A DNA stretch of 6,304 nt from Planctomycetaceae bacterium (GTDB taxonomy: Bacteria; Planctomycetota; Planctomycetia; Pirellulales; UBA1268), in the NCBI GenBank assembly GCA_030616935.1, contig JAUWWJ010000098.1, positions 1 to 6,304 of the forward strand. Direction: 5' to 3'. Both the position numbers and the translations under genes were made by a program. Shown here piece after piece: positions 1 through 6,304 of this stretch. A model generated the notes under the pieces. The model searched no databases, was not told the DNA's origin, and saw only the letters and a list, made by a program, of their open reading frames with translations. Positions within the stretch are counted from its first letter, which is position 1. Each line of letters opens with the position of its first letter.

Positions 1-2807
1 CGTTGCCTACAACGATGAGCCACATCGAGTACGAGAAAATACTCTTTCCGTTTATCAAGCGCCGAGCATACGCAACGCAGTTAGGATGGAGCCACGACAA
101 GTACGTGCGTGATACCGGTGCGTATGTAAAAGGAAAATACTATGGAACGCATCCCGCAGTCCGGTGCTTTTATTCACCAAAGGTGATGTACTGGCTCACA
201 GGGAATCCAGACTTTTGGCCCGAGGGTCGCGATTCGGGGCATGCCCCAGAAAAAGCACCTCGTGAAGGCGCTATTCCCGATGGTGGGATGATCATCAAAG
301 AAATGCTTCCGCCGCCAGCTGCTCGTTATGCAGATATGAACGAAGAAGAGATTCTTGCCGTGTTGCGGCTTCCATCTTCAGCCGGCTGTGATGTGATGAT
401 TAAAGACAGTTCCGGATCACCAGATGGTTGGTTCTGGGCAAGTGTCTTTGAGGGTCAGGAATACGATAGTCCCGACTCCTTTGATTATCCGCAGGCAGGA
501 TTCGTTCTCGCCTGCGTGCGGTGTCATTCTGTTGCTGAGGAGGGTGGAACGTTTTCATCACTCCGGAATATAACAGGTTTCCCGGGTGAGCCAATACAAT
601 ATTTTGTCGACAACACGTGGCGAGAAATTCCAACAGCACTTCAGCCATACGACTTCCGCCATGATCCAGAACCCCCAGCGTTTCGTGCTCCATTGGATCC
701 AGGTCCAACTAGGCCAAGTTTCGAATTTCTTAATACCTACAAATCTTCGAAATATGTTACGTATCCAGAAGTGCGGAAATTCCCCGCTGAATCGAATGAT
801 CATGTCACCCCACATGCATCGATTCCTGAGCGATTTCTAACATCCGATCAGTGCCTGATGTGTCATAGCGCTGCCACTGGTCGGCATAGTGCGAGCCCCG
901 TCATGTTTCTGGAAACGAAGCGAGGAGGCCTGAATGTTTCGCCCTATGGTGAGTGGAGATGGTCGCCAATGGGTCTTGCTGGACGCGACCCGATTTTCCA
1001 TACGCAGCTTGAAAGTGAGTTGTCACAACTTACACGAGAATTACCCGGTGATCAGGCGGACGTGTACGGTGACCAAGTAGTAAACACGTGCCTGCGGTGT
1101 CATGGTGCTCTTGGAAAACGACAACACGAATTTGATACGGGTCTCAAACCGTGGGAAACAAAAGGCAAAGAAAGTCTCGATTGGTTTCACGTTGCCGATC
1201 CAAATCACCCACACCATAAGTATGGCGGCTTAGCTCGGGATGGAATCAGTTGCACCGTCTGTCACGGAATGGTTGAGGAATATCCAGACCTTCAAGGTTT
1301 TTTGGCCAATTCGATAACAGGTCAATTTGAGACGGGTCCTGCAAATGAGATTTATGGACCGTTTAAAGACGTTGTCACAAAGCCGATGCTCAAAGTACTT
1401 GGCGCCGCTCCAAAACACAGTCCATTCATTCAATCATCACGAATGTGTGCAACGTGCCATGTTATTAATCTGCCAGTTCTCGACTGGCCGTTGAGTCATC
1501 CTCCTGCCGGGGTTGAACAACCGCCGCGGGAACATCTCGAACAGTTGCTTGCATCTGAAAAGACACCACAATTTCAAGGCTTTGCACATAAGATTGAGCA
1601 GGCGACGTATTTAGAGTGGCTCAACAGTAGTTTTCAGGATGAATTTGGCCGGACGTCTGAATCACGAAGCTGTCAGGAGTGTCATATGCCCAAAGGGTAT
1701 GAGAGTCCTGATGGTGATATCTCAATTGATCAGATTGCAACAAAGATTGCTGTGCTTCAAGACCATGAATACCCTGAATCTGATCATTCAATTGCACGGA
1801 AGGATCATAATGTTCAATTTCGTGACAAGGGTTTTCGGCGACATACATTTCAGGGCATGAATGTCTTTCTGCTCGAGATCTTCAGGCAATTTAATGATGT
1901 GCTCGGGGTCCGGTTACCTGATTATGAGACCGGTGTGGAAGGAATTCACTTTGCCATCGACAACTACGTCCAAAATGCACAGAAAAATACAGCTACGGTT
2001 GAAATTCTTAATGTGGAAACTGCGGGCCAGACCATCGCTGCGGATGTGAAAGTGACCAATCTGACCGGTCATCGTTTACCAAGTGGTGTTGGGTTTCGTC
2101 GCGTGTGGATCGAGTTTCTACTTGTGGATAGTACCTATGGACGTGACCGGATTATCTGGTCTTCAGGATTAACAAATGGTGCCGGTGTCATTGTTGGCGA
2201 GAACGGCCGAGTATTGCCCTCAGAATTCTTTGATGAGGTTGGAGACGGGCAACGTCAACAGCAAGCGTACCAGCCGCACCATCGTGTCATCAGTAATCCG
2301 AATCAGGTTCAGATCTATGAAGAGTTGACTCAGAATGCTTCTGGGAAATTTACAACAAGTTTTCTGCATCGGACACATGACGCAAAAGACAATAGGCTTC
2401 TGCCTCGCGGGTGGTCAGCAAAGGGGCCGAGTAGTGAGATGCCAGCAGCATTTGTTGAAGCGACACACCCACATGGTGTAGGAGAAGATCCACAATATGC
2501 TGATGGTCAGGGCACAGATATTGTCAGTTACCGCGTCACGGTCCCGGAATGTTTTGATTGCCGAAAGTTGCGATTGAAGGCCACGCTTTATTCACAGGCG
2601 TGGGCACCATACTACCTTCGAGATCGTTTCAGTGATATTCCAGAAGGGCCGGAGGGGGATGCCCGGCGTCGGCTGTTCTTCTTGATGTCACATCTGAAAA
2701 CAGAAGGAACGGTTATTGATGGATGGAAGTTTAAGATTGCGACTGATGAAGAAGAAGTTACAGAATCGCACGAAAAGGATGAATTGAATCGAAAGCGTTG
2801 CAGTTGA
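1..2807 (+). CDS. Hexaheme c-type cytochrome with P460-like N-terminal region (5' partial)
   Basis: This is a multiheme c-type cytochrome, expected to carry electrons in the periplasm; its redox partner is unknown. The frame is open to the left edge. The first possible start, TTG at 3, gives 934 residues with no signal peptide, which a c-type cytochrome needs, so the true start is probably upstream. Counting from that TTG, six CxxCH heme sites begin at residues 171 (CVRCH), 284 (CLMCH), 363 (CLRCH), 417 (CTVCH), 482 (CATCH) and 557 (CQECH). Residues about 93-175 (DGGMIIKEM, VMIKD, DGWFWA, then the first heme site) look like a cytochrome P460-type module. Hemes 2-6 form a c554-like multiheme core rich in extra histidines that could be distal ligands. 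Residues about 650-905 form a heme-free beta-rich domain with TGHRLPSG at 688 and KDNRLLPRGW at 795, both typical of large planctomycete multiheme cytochromes. A CFDC pair near residue 850 lacks the histidine and is not a heme site. The family call is firm; the substrate is unknown. Confidence 0.9.
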   Translation, partial: LPTTMSHIEYEKILFPFIKRRAYATQLGWSHDKYVRDTGAYVKGKYYGTHPAVRCFYSPKVMYWLTGNPDFWPEGRDSGHAPEKAPREGAIPDGGMIIKEMLPPPAARYADMNEEEILAVLRLPSSAGCDVMIKDSSGSPDGWFWASVFEGQEYDSPDSFDYPQAGFVLACVRCHSVAEEGGTFSSLRNITGFPGEPIQYFVDNTWREIPTALQPYDFRHDPEPPAFRAPLDPGPTRPSFEFLNTYKSSKYVTYPEVRKFPAESNDHVTPHASIPERFLTSDQCLMCHSAATGRHSASPVMFLETKRGGLNVSPYGEWRWSPMGLAGRDPIFHTQLESELSQLTRELPGDQADVYGDQVVNTCLRCHGALGKRQHEFDTGLKPWETKGKESLDWFHVADPNHPHHKYGGLARDGISCTVCHGMVEEYPDLQGFLANSITGQFETGPANEIYGPFKDVVTKPMLKVLGAAPKHSPFIQSSRMCATCHVINLPVLDWPLSHPPAGVEQPPREHLEQLLASEKTPQFQGFAHKIEQATYLEWLNSSFQDEFGRTSESRSCQECHMPKGYESPDGDISIDQIATKIAVLQDHEYPESDHSIARKDHNVQFRDKGFRRHTFQGMNVFLLEIFRQFNDVLGVRLPDYETGVEGIHFAIDNYVQNAQKNTATVEILNVETAGQTIAADVKVTNLTGHRLPSGVGFRRVWIEFLLVDSTYGRDRIIWSSGLTNGAGVIVGENGRVLPSEFFDEVGDGQRQQQAYQPHHRVISNPNQVQIYEELTQNASGKFTTSFLHRTHDAKDNRLLPRGWSAKGPSSEMPAAFVEATHPHGVGEDPQYADGQGTDIVSYRVTVPECFDCRKLRLKATLYSQAWAPYYLRDRFSDIPEGPEGDARRRLFFLMSHLKTEGTVIDGWKFKIATDEEEVTESHEKDELNRKRCS

Positions 2808-2840
2808 CCCGATGTGGCCAATTGCATCGTATGGAATGTA

Positions 2841-2854
2841 GAGGGGGGAAGAGG
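2841..2854 (+). promoter_or_regulatory. Ribosome binding site of the cyclic-nucleotide-binding gene
   Basis: A purine-only run, GAGGGGGGAAGAGG, ends eight bases before the ATG at 2863. It supports that ATG over the two in-frame TTG codons at 2857 and 2860, which lie too close to the run. No promoter is obvious in the 55-base gap after the cytochrome stop, which fits translation from a shared transcript. Confidence 0.6.
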
Positions 2855-2862
2855 CGTTGTTG

Positions 2863-3558
2863 ATGGATCCAGCTGTTTTATTTCTGCTCACGATGTACTG
2901 CCCATGCGTTGATGACATGGTGCATGTTGCAAACGTTCTGTACCTGACGTCATATCTTGTTCGCGATATTCTCTGGTTGCGAGTGCTGACAATATTTGCG
3001 GGATTGTCACTTCTTCCATTTTATTGCAACTGCAGTGACCATATCCTCTGGGCACCAATCGGCTGGAACGCACTGTTCATTACCGTGAACCTTATCCAGA
3101 TTGGTATTCTTTTACGGGAGCGGCGGCCGCGGCGCATGGATGGGATAGCACAAGAACTCTACGACAAAGTCTTCTCTGAACTAACCCCGGGTGAATTTCG
3201 CCAATTGCTGAAACGAGGCGAGTGGCGTGAAATTGAAGCTGGAACAATGATAATTCAGCGTGATTCGGTGGTTCATGACATTCAGGTGCTTGAGCGAGGA
3301 GCTCTTGAAGTGCGTTCCGGTGGCGAAATCATAGCTCGCAATGAGCCAGGACAATTCGTTGGTGAAATGAGTTTTCTTTCTGGCGAAAGAGCAACGGCTG
3401 ATGTTGTCGCCACTGAAGCCAGCCAGGTCTTGGCCTGGTCTCAGGAAAGTCTGAACAAGCTGCTCGATAGGAAACCAACACTTGCCTACAAGATGCGGGG
3501 CATTCTTGGCCGGGATGTTGTGGTCAAGTTACGAGCCCATGGGAAGCCGGTGGGATGA
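2863..3558 (+). CDS. Popeye-like membrane protein with cyclic-nucleotide-binding domain
   Basis: This is an inner-membrane sensor of 231 residues, probably binding cAMP or cGMP in the cytoplasm. Hydrophobic segments lie at about residues 20-39, 41-56 and 65-84. Basic residues R34 and R40 fall between the first two, and an RERRPRR cluster at 85-91 follows the third. By the positive-inside rule this gives an outside N-terminus and a cytoplasmic C-terminal domain, the same arrangement as Popeye (POPDC) proteins. Residues about 100-225 are a CRP/PKA-type cNMP fold. The phosphate-binding cassette is at 165-181 (FVGEMSFLSGERATADV), and E168 and R176 are the expected ribose and phosphate contacts. 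There is no DNA-binding helix-turn-helix and no kinase or cyclase domain, so output must be by protein contact. The SYLVRDILWLR pattern at 30-40 matches bacterial Popeye-like proteins as I recall them. CxC pairs at C13/C15 and C55/C57 are unusual. The gene follows the cytochrome by 55 bases on the same strand and may share its transcript. Confidence 0.82.
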   Translation: MDPAVLFLLTMYCPCVDDMVHVANVLYLTSYLVRDILWLRVLTIFAGLSLLPFYCNCSDHILWAPIGWNALFITVNLIQIGILLRERRPRRMDGIAQELYDKVFSELTPGEFRQLLKRGEWREIEAGTMIIQRDSVVHDIQVLERGALEVRSGGEIIARNEPGQFVGEMSFLSGERATADVVATEASQVLAWSQESLNKLLDRKPTLAYKMRGILGRDVVVKLRAHGKPVG

Positions 3559-3726
3559 ATCCACGCGTTCCTGGCGTATTCTGTATCGAACTGTTCTTCG
3601 CTTCCCGTCACTAGATTTTCAGTTGCAGTATTGAGTTTCGTGAGAGCATGCCAGTACGCTGTGAGGTGGTTGCGTTTCGAGGTGTCGAAGCTAGCAATCC
3701 TCGGTAACGCAGATTCACGACAACGA

Positions 3727-3756
3727 GAATATGTTCTGGGATCAGAACTGATATTC
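3727..3756. repeat. Bulged inverted repeat at the convergent gene ends
   Basis: The arms GAATATGTTCTG (3727-3738) and CAGAAC-TG-ATATTC (3743-3756) pair over 12 bp, with a GGAT loop and a two-base bulge. The right arm covers the last four codons and most of the stop codon of the minus-strand barrel gene. No T-run follows on either strand, so it is not a standard intrinsic terminator. It could mark or protect the 3' end of the barrel mRNA, or help end transcription from both sides in a factor-dependent way. The structure is clear in the sequence; the role is inferred. Confidence 0.45.
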
Positions 3757-5256
3757 CAGACCCGCATTGACACCCTGGGCCCAGAAACCAGTTGTTGACA
3801 GATTGAATCTCGGGTCAGAAGGCCCTGTTGTAATTGTGCCACCACCAAATTGTTCTGGGTTGACGGATGGATCGATTTGATCAGTGACTCGACCGACCGT
3901 CGTCCAGTAAATCAGTGAGTATCCGACTGAGAGTCGAAACTGTGACCAGATGGCATAGTCAGCCGTCACACCAAATTCACCTGCGGCCGCAAAAAGTGAT
4001 TGCTCATTTCCTGGATTGGTTGCCTGTGCCAGCACGCCACCCGGATAGGTTGTTGTCGTTCCCGTCGTAGTTTCCGTTGTTGTTGTCGACCCGTTGATGC
4101 GAGTCGTCACCGTTGTTGCTCCGAGGGCAACTTTGCCAAGAACCTGGAGTGACCATCGGTCTCGCCACCACTTTTCAACCAGGCCAAATTCTCCTCCGTA
4201 GAACTGATTCAGCGTCCGAAAGGAGTCAGAGACAGTTGTACTTTCCGGTGAAACACTTGATGTCATATTCACAGCAAGTCGATCTTCAAGCATCAGATAT
4301 CGAAATCCACCAACCAAGTACCGCCTATGAAAGTCTTCACCCTGTGTTCTGTTGGTTTTGAAAAGAACATTAACACTTCCAAATTGACTCTCGAGTAACG
4401 CTCCAACGGTCTGATCAAGAAGTGCGGGGTCAGCAGGAGGGAATGTGGGCGGCCCGGGTAAAGGAATAATAACGGCGTCTTGTTGTGGCGGATTTGTTGC
4501 ATCGATATAAGGTCGCGCCAGATAAGAAGTTCCACCATTCGTTGAAAGGCCGAAAGACTCTTTAGCAATAGCGAGACCAAACCAGGATGCTTCAATACCG
4601 CGTTCCTGCCGTGGTGTGAACCAGAATCCAGCTGTGAGTCGAGCACCAGATCGCATAGGTCCTTCAAAGTTGGTTCCCCCAAAAAGAACACGTGTCGTTG
4701 GTAAACCAATGACACCGATATCCGCGTCTGGTGTGCCGGCAAGACTGCTGGTTACAAGTGGAGGAACAGCCTGCCCGGTTGTGGCCCAGACAAGATACTC
4801 AGTTGAAAACCAGAGACGTCCGGGAAACTCAGTGCGAAAAACACGTGTGTGGTCTCTCGTGCATGGCTTATGATTTGGTGCCTTGTGGTAGGCAAGCTCA
4901 CCAGGGCCCATCCAATGTCGGTCAACAATATTTCGGTCACAATGTGAAGCCGGGGCCGGTTCCTTAAAACATGTAAGAAGATCTCTTGGGTTTTCAGAAA
5001 AACCATTACTTCGGACAGGGTCGAAACCGGCGGGTACTTGAAGATCATCAGCTCGTTTGGGTGGCGCCCAGATACTACCCGCTTCTTCTTCAGCAAGGGC
5101 ATCAGCCGGGTCATCAATAGAGCCTGGATATCCGAGTGGCTCTGGTTGGCTGGTCAAACCGATCTCAGCAGAAAGAGTCCGCATGCCTAGGAGAACAACC
5201 GCGCAGCAGAGGATCACACCCCAACTCTTTGGATGTTTCATCCGGTTTTCAAACAT
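3742..5256 (-). CDS. BBP7-family outer-membrane beta-barrel protein
   Basis: This is a predicted outer-membrane barrel (porin-like) protein of 504 residues, in the family named putative beta barrel porin-7 and known mainly from planctomycetes; transport activity is unproven. The N-terminus has a basic stretch, a hydrophobic core (GVILCCAVVLLGM, residues 13-25) and a likely signal peptidase I site after LSA at 28-30. Residues 31-146 form a hydrophilic linker with three cysteines. The family signature begins at R147 (RLWFSTEYLVW), followed by PPLVTSS, VLFGG and a GIEASWFGL strand. Alternating hydrophobic strands continue to the terminal EYQF, whose final aromatic residue fits barrel assembly. 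Residues 381-403 are a threonine-rich loop. I chose ATG 5254-5256 because AAGGG lies five bases upstream. A GTG at 5278-5280 (512 residues) and an ATG at 5239-5241 (499 residues) are alternatives; the last still gives a good signal peptide. The gene ends convergently with the sensor gene and diverges from the TolC-like gene. Confidence 0.88.
   Translation of the reverse strand: MFENRMKHPKSWGVILCCAVVLLGMRTLSAEIGLTSQPEPLGYPGSIDDPADALAEEEAGSIWAPPKRADDLQVPAGFDPVRSNGFSENPRDLLTCFKEPAPASHCDRNIVDRHWMGPGELAYHKAPNHKPCTRDHTRVFRTEFPGRLWFSTEYLVWATTGQAVPPLVTSSLAGTPDADIGVIGLPTTRVLFGGTNFEGPMRSGARLTAGFWFTPRQERGIEASWFGLAIAKESFGLSTNGGTSYLARPYIDATNPPQQDAVIIPLPGPPTFPPADPALLDQTVGALLESQFGSVNVLFKTNRTQGEDFHRRYLVGGFRYLMLEDRLAVNMTSSVSPESTTVSDSFRTLNQFYGGEFGLVEKWWRDRWSLQVLGKVALGATTVTTRINGSTTTTETTTGTTTTYPGGVLAQATNPGNEQSLFAAAGEFGVTADYAIWSQFRLSVGYSLIYWTTVGRVTDQIDPSVNPEQFGGGTITTGPSDPRFNLSTTGFWAQGVNAGLEYQF
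4048..4116 (-). repeat. Threonine-rich low-complexity segment in the barrel protein
   Basis: On the coding strand this stretch is dominated by ACA, ACG, ACT and ACC codons and encodes 15 threonines in 23 residues (381-403). It lies between two predicted barrel strands and is probably a surface loop or turn. Synonymous codons are mixed, so it is an imperfect codon repeat rather than a clean microsatellite. Confidence 0.6.
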
Positions 5257-5261
5257 ACTTG

Positions 5262-5266
5262 CCCTT
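5262..5266 (-). promoter_or_regulatory. Ribosome binding site of the BBP7 gene
   Basis: AAGGG on the minus strand stands five bases before the ATG at 5254-5256 and decides between three possible starts. The upstream GTG at 5278-5280 and the downstream ATG at 5239-5241 have no comparable purine motif at the right distance. Its first three bases are also the end of an inverted-repeat arm. Confidence 0.55.
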
Positions 5267-5293
5267 ATCTGTTGACGCACTCACACAGATAAG
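5264..5293 (-). promoter_or_regulatory. Perfect inverted repeat overlapping the BBP7 ribosome binding site
   Basis: CTTATCTG (5264-5271) and CAGATAAG (5286-5293) are exact inverted copies separated by 14 bases, with centres 22 bp apart. In the barrel-gene mRNA the two arms could form an 8-bp stem that ties up the AAG of the Shine-Dalgarno sequence, which would lower translation. As DNA, the two-turn spacing also suits a dimeric repressor. The alternative GTG start at 5278-5280 would fall in the loop. The repeat is certain; its regulatory role is inferred. Confidence 0.5.
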
Positions 5294-5345
5294 ATGTATC
5301 GGTTGGAGTGACCTTGCGGCCTGAATGGGTTTATTTCCCCCCAGG

Positions 5346-5394
5346 TCATATAAACAACTTAACTTTCCTATTCCATGCTTTCGTTAAAGATTTA
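5346..5394. promoter_or_regulatory. AT-rich candidate promoter zone between divergent genes
   Basis: This is the AT-rich part of the 245-base gap between the BBP7 and TolC-like genes, so promoters for one or both probably lie here or nearby. TATAAA at about 5349-5354 on the plus strand could be a -10 box, but no good -35 box stands at the right distance. TTAAC (5359-5363) and GTTAA (5383-5387) form a weak inverted repeat. I cannot assign exact promoters. Confidence 0.25.
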
Positions 5395-5489
5395 CAGCCT
5401 GCTCAGTCGATTCAGTCGGTAGAGGCACCACGTTACATCCCTGTGCACGGGGTCGTGGATACCTGTCACGAGAGCGCCCGTTCCCCCGC

Positions 5490-5493
5490 GAGG
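5490..5493 (+). promoter_or_regulatory. Ribosome binding site of the TolC-like gene
   Basis: GAGG lies eight bases before ATG 5502-5504, within GCGAGGCG. It supports this start, which also gives a lipoprotein signal peptide of normal length. Confidence 0.5.
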
Positions 5494-5501
5494 CGTGTTC
5501 C

Positions 5502-6304
5502 ATGAAACTGTCGCGTACAGAGAGTTGGTTGAAACCATTAAGTATTGCAGTGCTTTGCACTGTTTTGCTCGTGGGGTGTTCGCGCGGTAAGTATTACCTC
5601 CAGGCTGATCGTGAGGTCAATGCGCTGCTCAAGGAGAAATCTTGTGATCCGCGGTGGGAAGTACCGTTTGATTACAACGTTCGATCAGATAAACGAAGTC
5701 GATTTCATGATCCGTACAACCAAATTTTTCCACCGATGCCGCCTGATGATCCGACAAGCCACCGTTATATGCATTGCGTCGATGGGAAGCACGGTTTTTA
5801 TCGCTGGCATATTAATGGTGATCGTACGACACTCGACAATCCGGCCTGGCGTTCGCGGCTCTATGAAGTTGTTGATCTGACGGAGGCGGGTGCGATTGAA
5901 TTGAATTCTGAGTCAGCGATGAAGCTGGCGTATCTCAATTCAATTAATTGGTGGGATCAGCTTCAGACACTCTATCTTTCAGCTCTTGACGTGAGTACTG
6001 AACGGTTTGCTTTTGATGTTCAATTTTATGGAGGGAATACCACAGAATATTTAAACCGAGGTTCAGCGACGCGGAATGCTGGAGGGCAAGTCACTCGATG
6101 GGGTACCGAAACGAACTTACGTGCACAACGGTATCTTGCGACGGCTGGTGAACTTGCTGTAGGACTTGTGAATTCTGTTGTCTGGCAATTTGCTGGGCCG
6201 AATCAGTACACAAACTTTTCATTTGTAGATTTCAGCTTTATCCAGCCTTTGCTCCAGAACTCTGGTCGTTCAATTGCTTTGGAACCACTCACAATAGTTG
6301 AAAG
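5502..6304 (+). CDS. TolC-family outer-membrane lipoprotein (3' partial)
   Basis: This is probably the N-terminal part of a TolC-like outer-membrane efflux or export component; 267 residues are present and the frame is still open at the right edge. Residues 1-25 are a lipoprotein signal peptide ending in the lipobox LVGC (23-26). C26 would be lipidated, and serine at +2 favours the outer membrane. Then come PPMPPDDP (77-84), YMHCVDG (89-95), an ENPxWR-like NPAWR (113-117), LYLSALDVSTERF, the ATAGELAVGLVNSVVWQFAGP region, and SFIQPLLQNSGRSIALEPLTIVE at the edge. The SFxQPLL...GR...ALE pattern is where OEP/TolC barrel strand and helix repeats usually begin; the long N-terminal extension is typical of planctomycete members. 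The coiled-coil helical hairpins would lie beyond the window. No inner-membrane pump or adaptor gene is visible nearby. The export substrate cannot be told. Confidence 0.82.
   Translation, partial: MKLSRTESWLKPLSIAVLCTVLLVGCSRGKYYLQADREVNALLKEKSCDPRWEVPFDYNVRSDKRSRFHDPYNQIFPPMPPDDPTSHRYMHCVDGKHGFYRWHINGDRTTLDNPAWRSRLYEVVDLTEAGAIELNSESAMKLAYLNSINWWDQLQTLYLSALDVSTERFAFDVQFYGGNTTEYLNRGSATRNAGGQVTRWGTETNLRAQRYLATAGELAVGLVNSVVWQFAGPNQYTNFSFVDFSFIQPLLQNSGRSIALEPLTIVE
5895..5944. repeat. 10-bp perfect inverted repeat inside the TolC-like gene
   Basis: ATTGAATTGA (5895-5904) and TCAATTCAAT (5935-5944) are exact inverted copies 30 bases apart within coding sequence for IELN and YLNSIN. The arms are AT-rich and built from ordinary codons, so chance is a fair explanation. 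Confidence 0.35.

Noticed and set aside
2553..2567. A seventh heme site at CFDC in the cytochrome
   Set aside because: The motif is CFDCR, with arginine where the heme-ligating histidine must be, and it lies in the heme-free C-terminal domain.
2810..2829. CGATG/CATCG hairpin just after the cytochrome stop codon as a terminator
   Set aside because: The stem has only five standard pairs and no T-run follows, so it is too weak to call a terminator.
3674..3691. GTTTCGA/TCGAAGC hairpin in the convergent spacer as a terminator
   Set aside because: The stem is seven pairs including one G-T pair, with no T-run on either side; the repeat at 3727-3756 is clearly stronger.
3486..3848. A 120-residue minus-strand reading frame spanning the convergent junction
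   Set aside because: It overlaps the ends of two well-supported genes in other frames and has no recognisable domain or start signal.
4293..4742. A 149-residue minus-strand reading frame
   Set aside because: It lies wholly inside the BBP7 gene in another frame; the BBP7 frame has the family signature and signal peptide.
5308..5505. A 65-residue plus-strand reading frame from GTG 5308 whose TGA stop overlaps the ATG of the TolC-like gene
   Set aside because: It has no ATG start, no spaced ribosome binding site, no recognisable protein features, and it crosses the probable promoter zone. The ATGA overlap alone is not enough to call a coupled leader peptide.
5545..5880. A 111-residue plus-strand reading frame
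   Set aside because: It is an out-of-frame shadow of the TolC-like gene, whose true frame starts at 5502, has a lipobox and stays open to the edge.

Overview
The window most likely comes from a planctomycete chromosome. Two of its four genes have sequence patterns I know mainly from that phylum: a BBP7-type outer-membrane beta-barrel protein, and a TolC-like lipoprotein whose N-terminal part carries the patterns PPMPPDDP, YMH.VDG and LYLSALDVS.ERF. Base composition is close to half GC throughout. I see no mobile element, CRISPR array, rRNA or tRNA. The taxonomic call is recognition of families, not a database result.

Layout. (1) Positions 1-2807, plus strand: a large six-heme c-type cytochrome, cut off at its 5' end, with a P460-like N-terminal region and a heme-free C-terminal domain. 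(2) Positions 2863-3558, plus strand, 55 bases later: a 231-residue membrane protein with about three N-terminal helices and a cytoplasmic cyclic-nucleotide-binding domain, in the Popeye-like arrangement. The short gap and shared strand suggest co-transcription with the cytochrome. (3) Positions 3559-3741: a convergent spacer whose end holds a bulged 12-bp inverted repeat that runs into the end of the next gene. (4) Positions 3742-5256, minus strand: the BBP7-type barrel protein. A perfect 8-bp inverted repeat overlaps its ribosome binding site. (5) Positions 5257-5501: a divergent intergenic region. (6) Positions 5502-6304, plus strand: the TolC-family lipoprotein gene, which runs off the right edge.

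How the genes may fit together. All four products belong to the cell envelope: a periplasmic multiheme cytochrome, an inner-membrane cyclic-nucleotide sensor, an outer-membrane barrel and an outer-membrane export-type lipoprotein. The cytochrome and sensor are the best candidates for a functional pair. The sensor has two CxC cysteine pairs predicted to face the periplasm, where the cytochrome would lie, so a redox-to-cyclic-nucleotide link is an attractive but unproven idea. The barrel protein and the TolC-like gene are divergently transcribed from one 245-bp region and need not be related to the first two genes.
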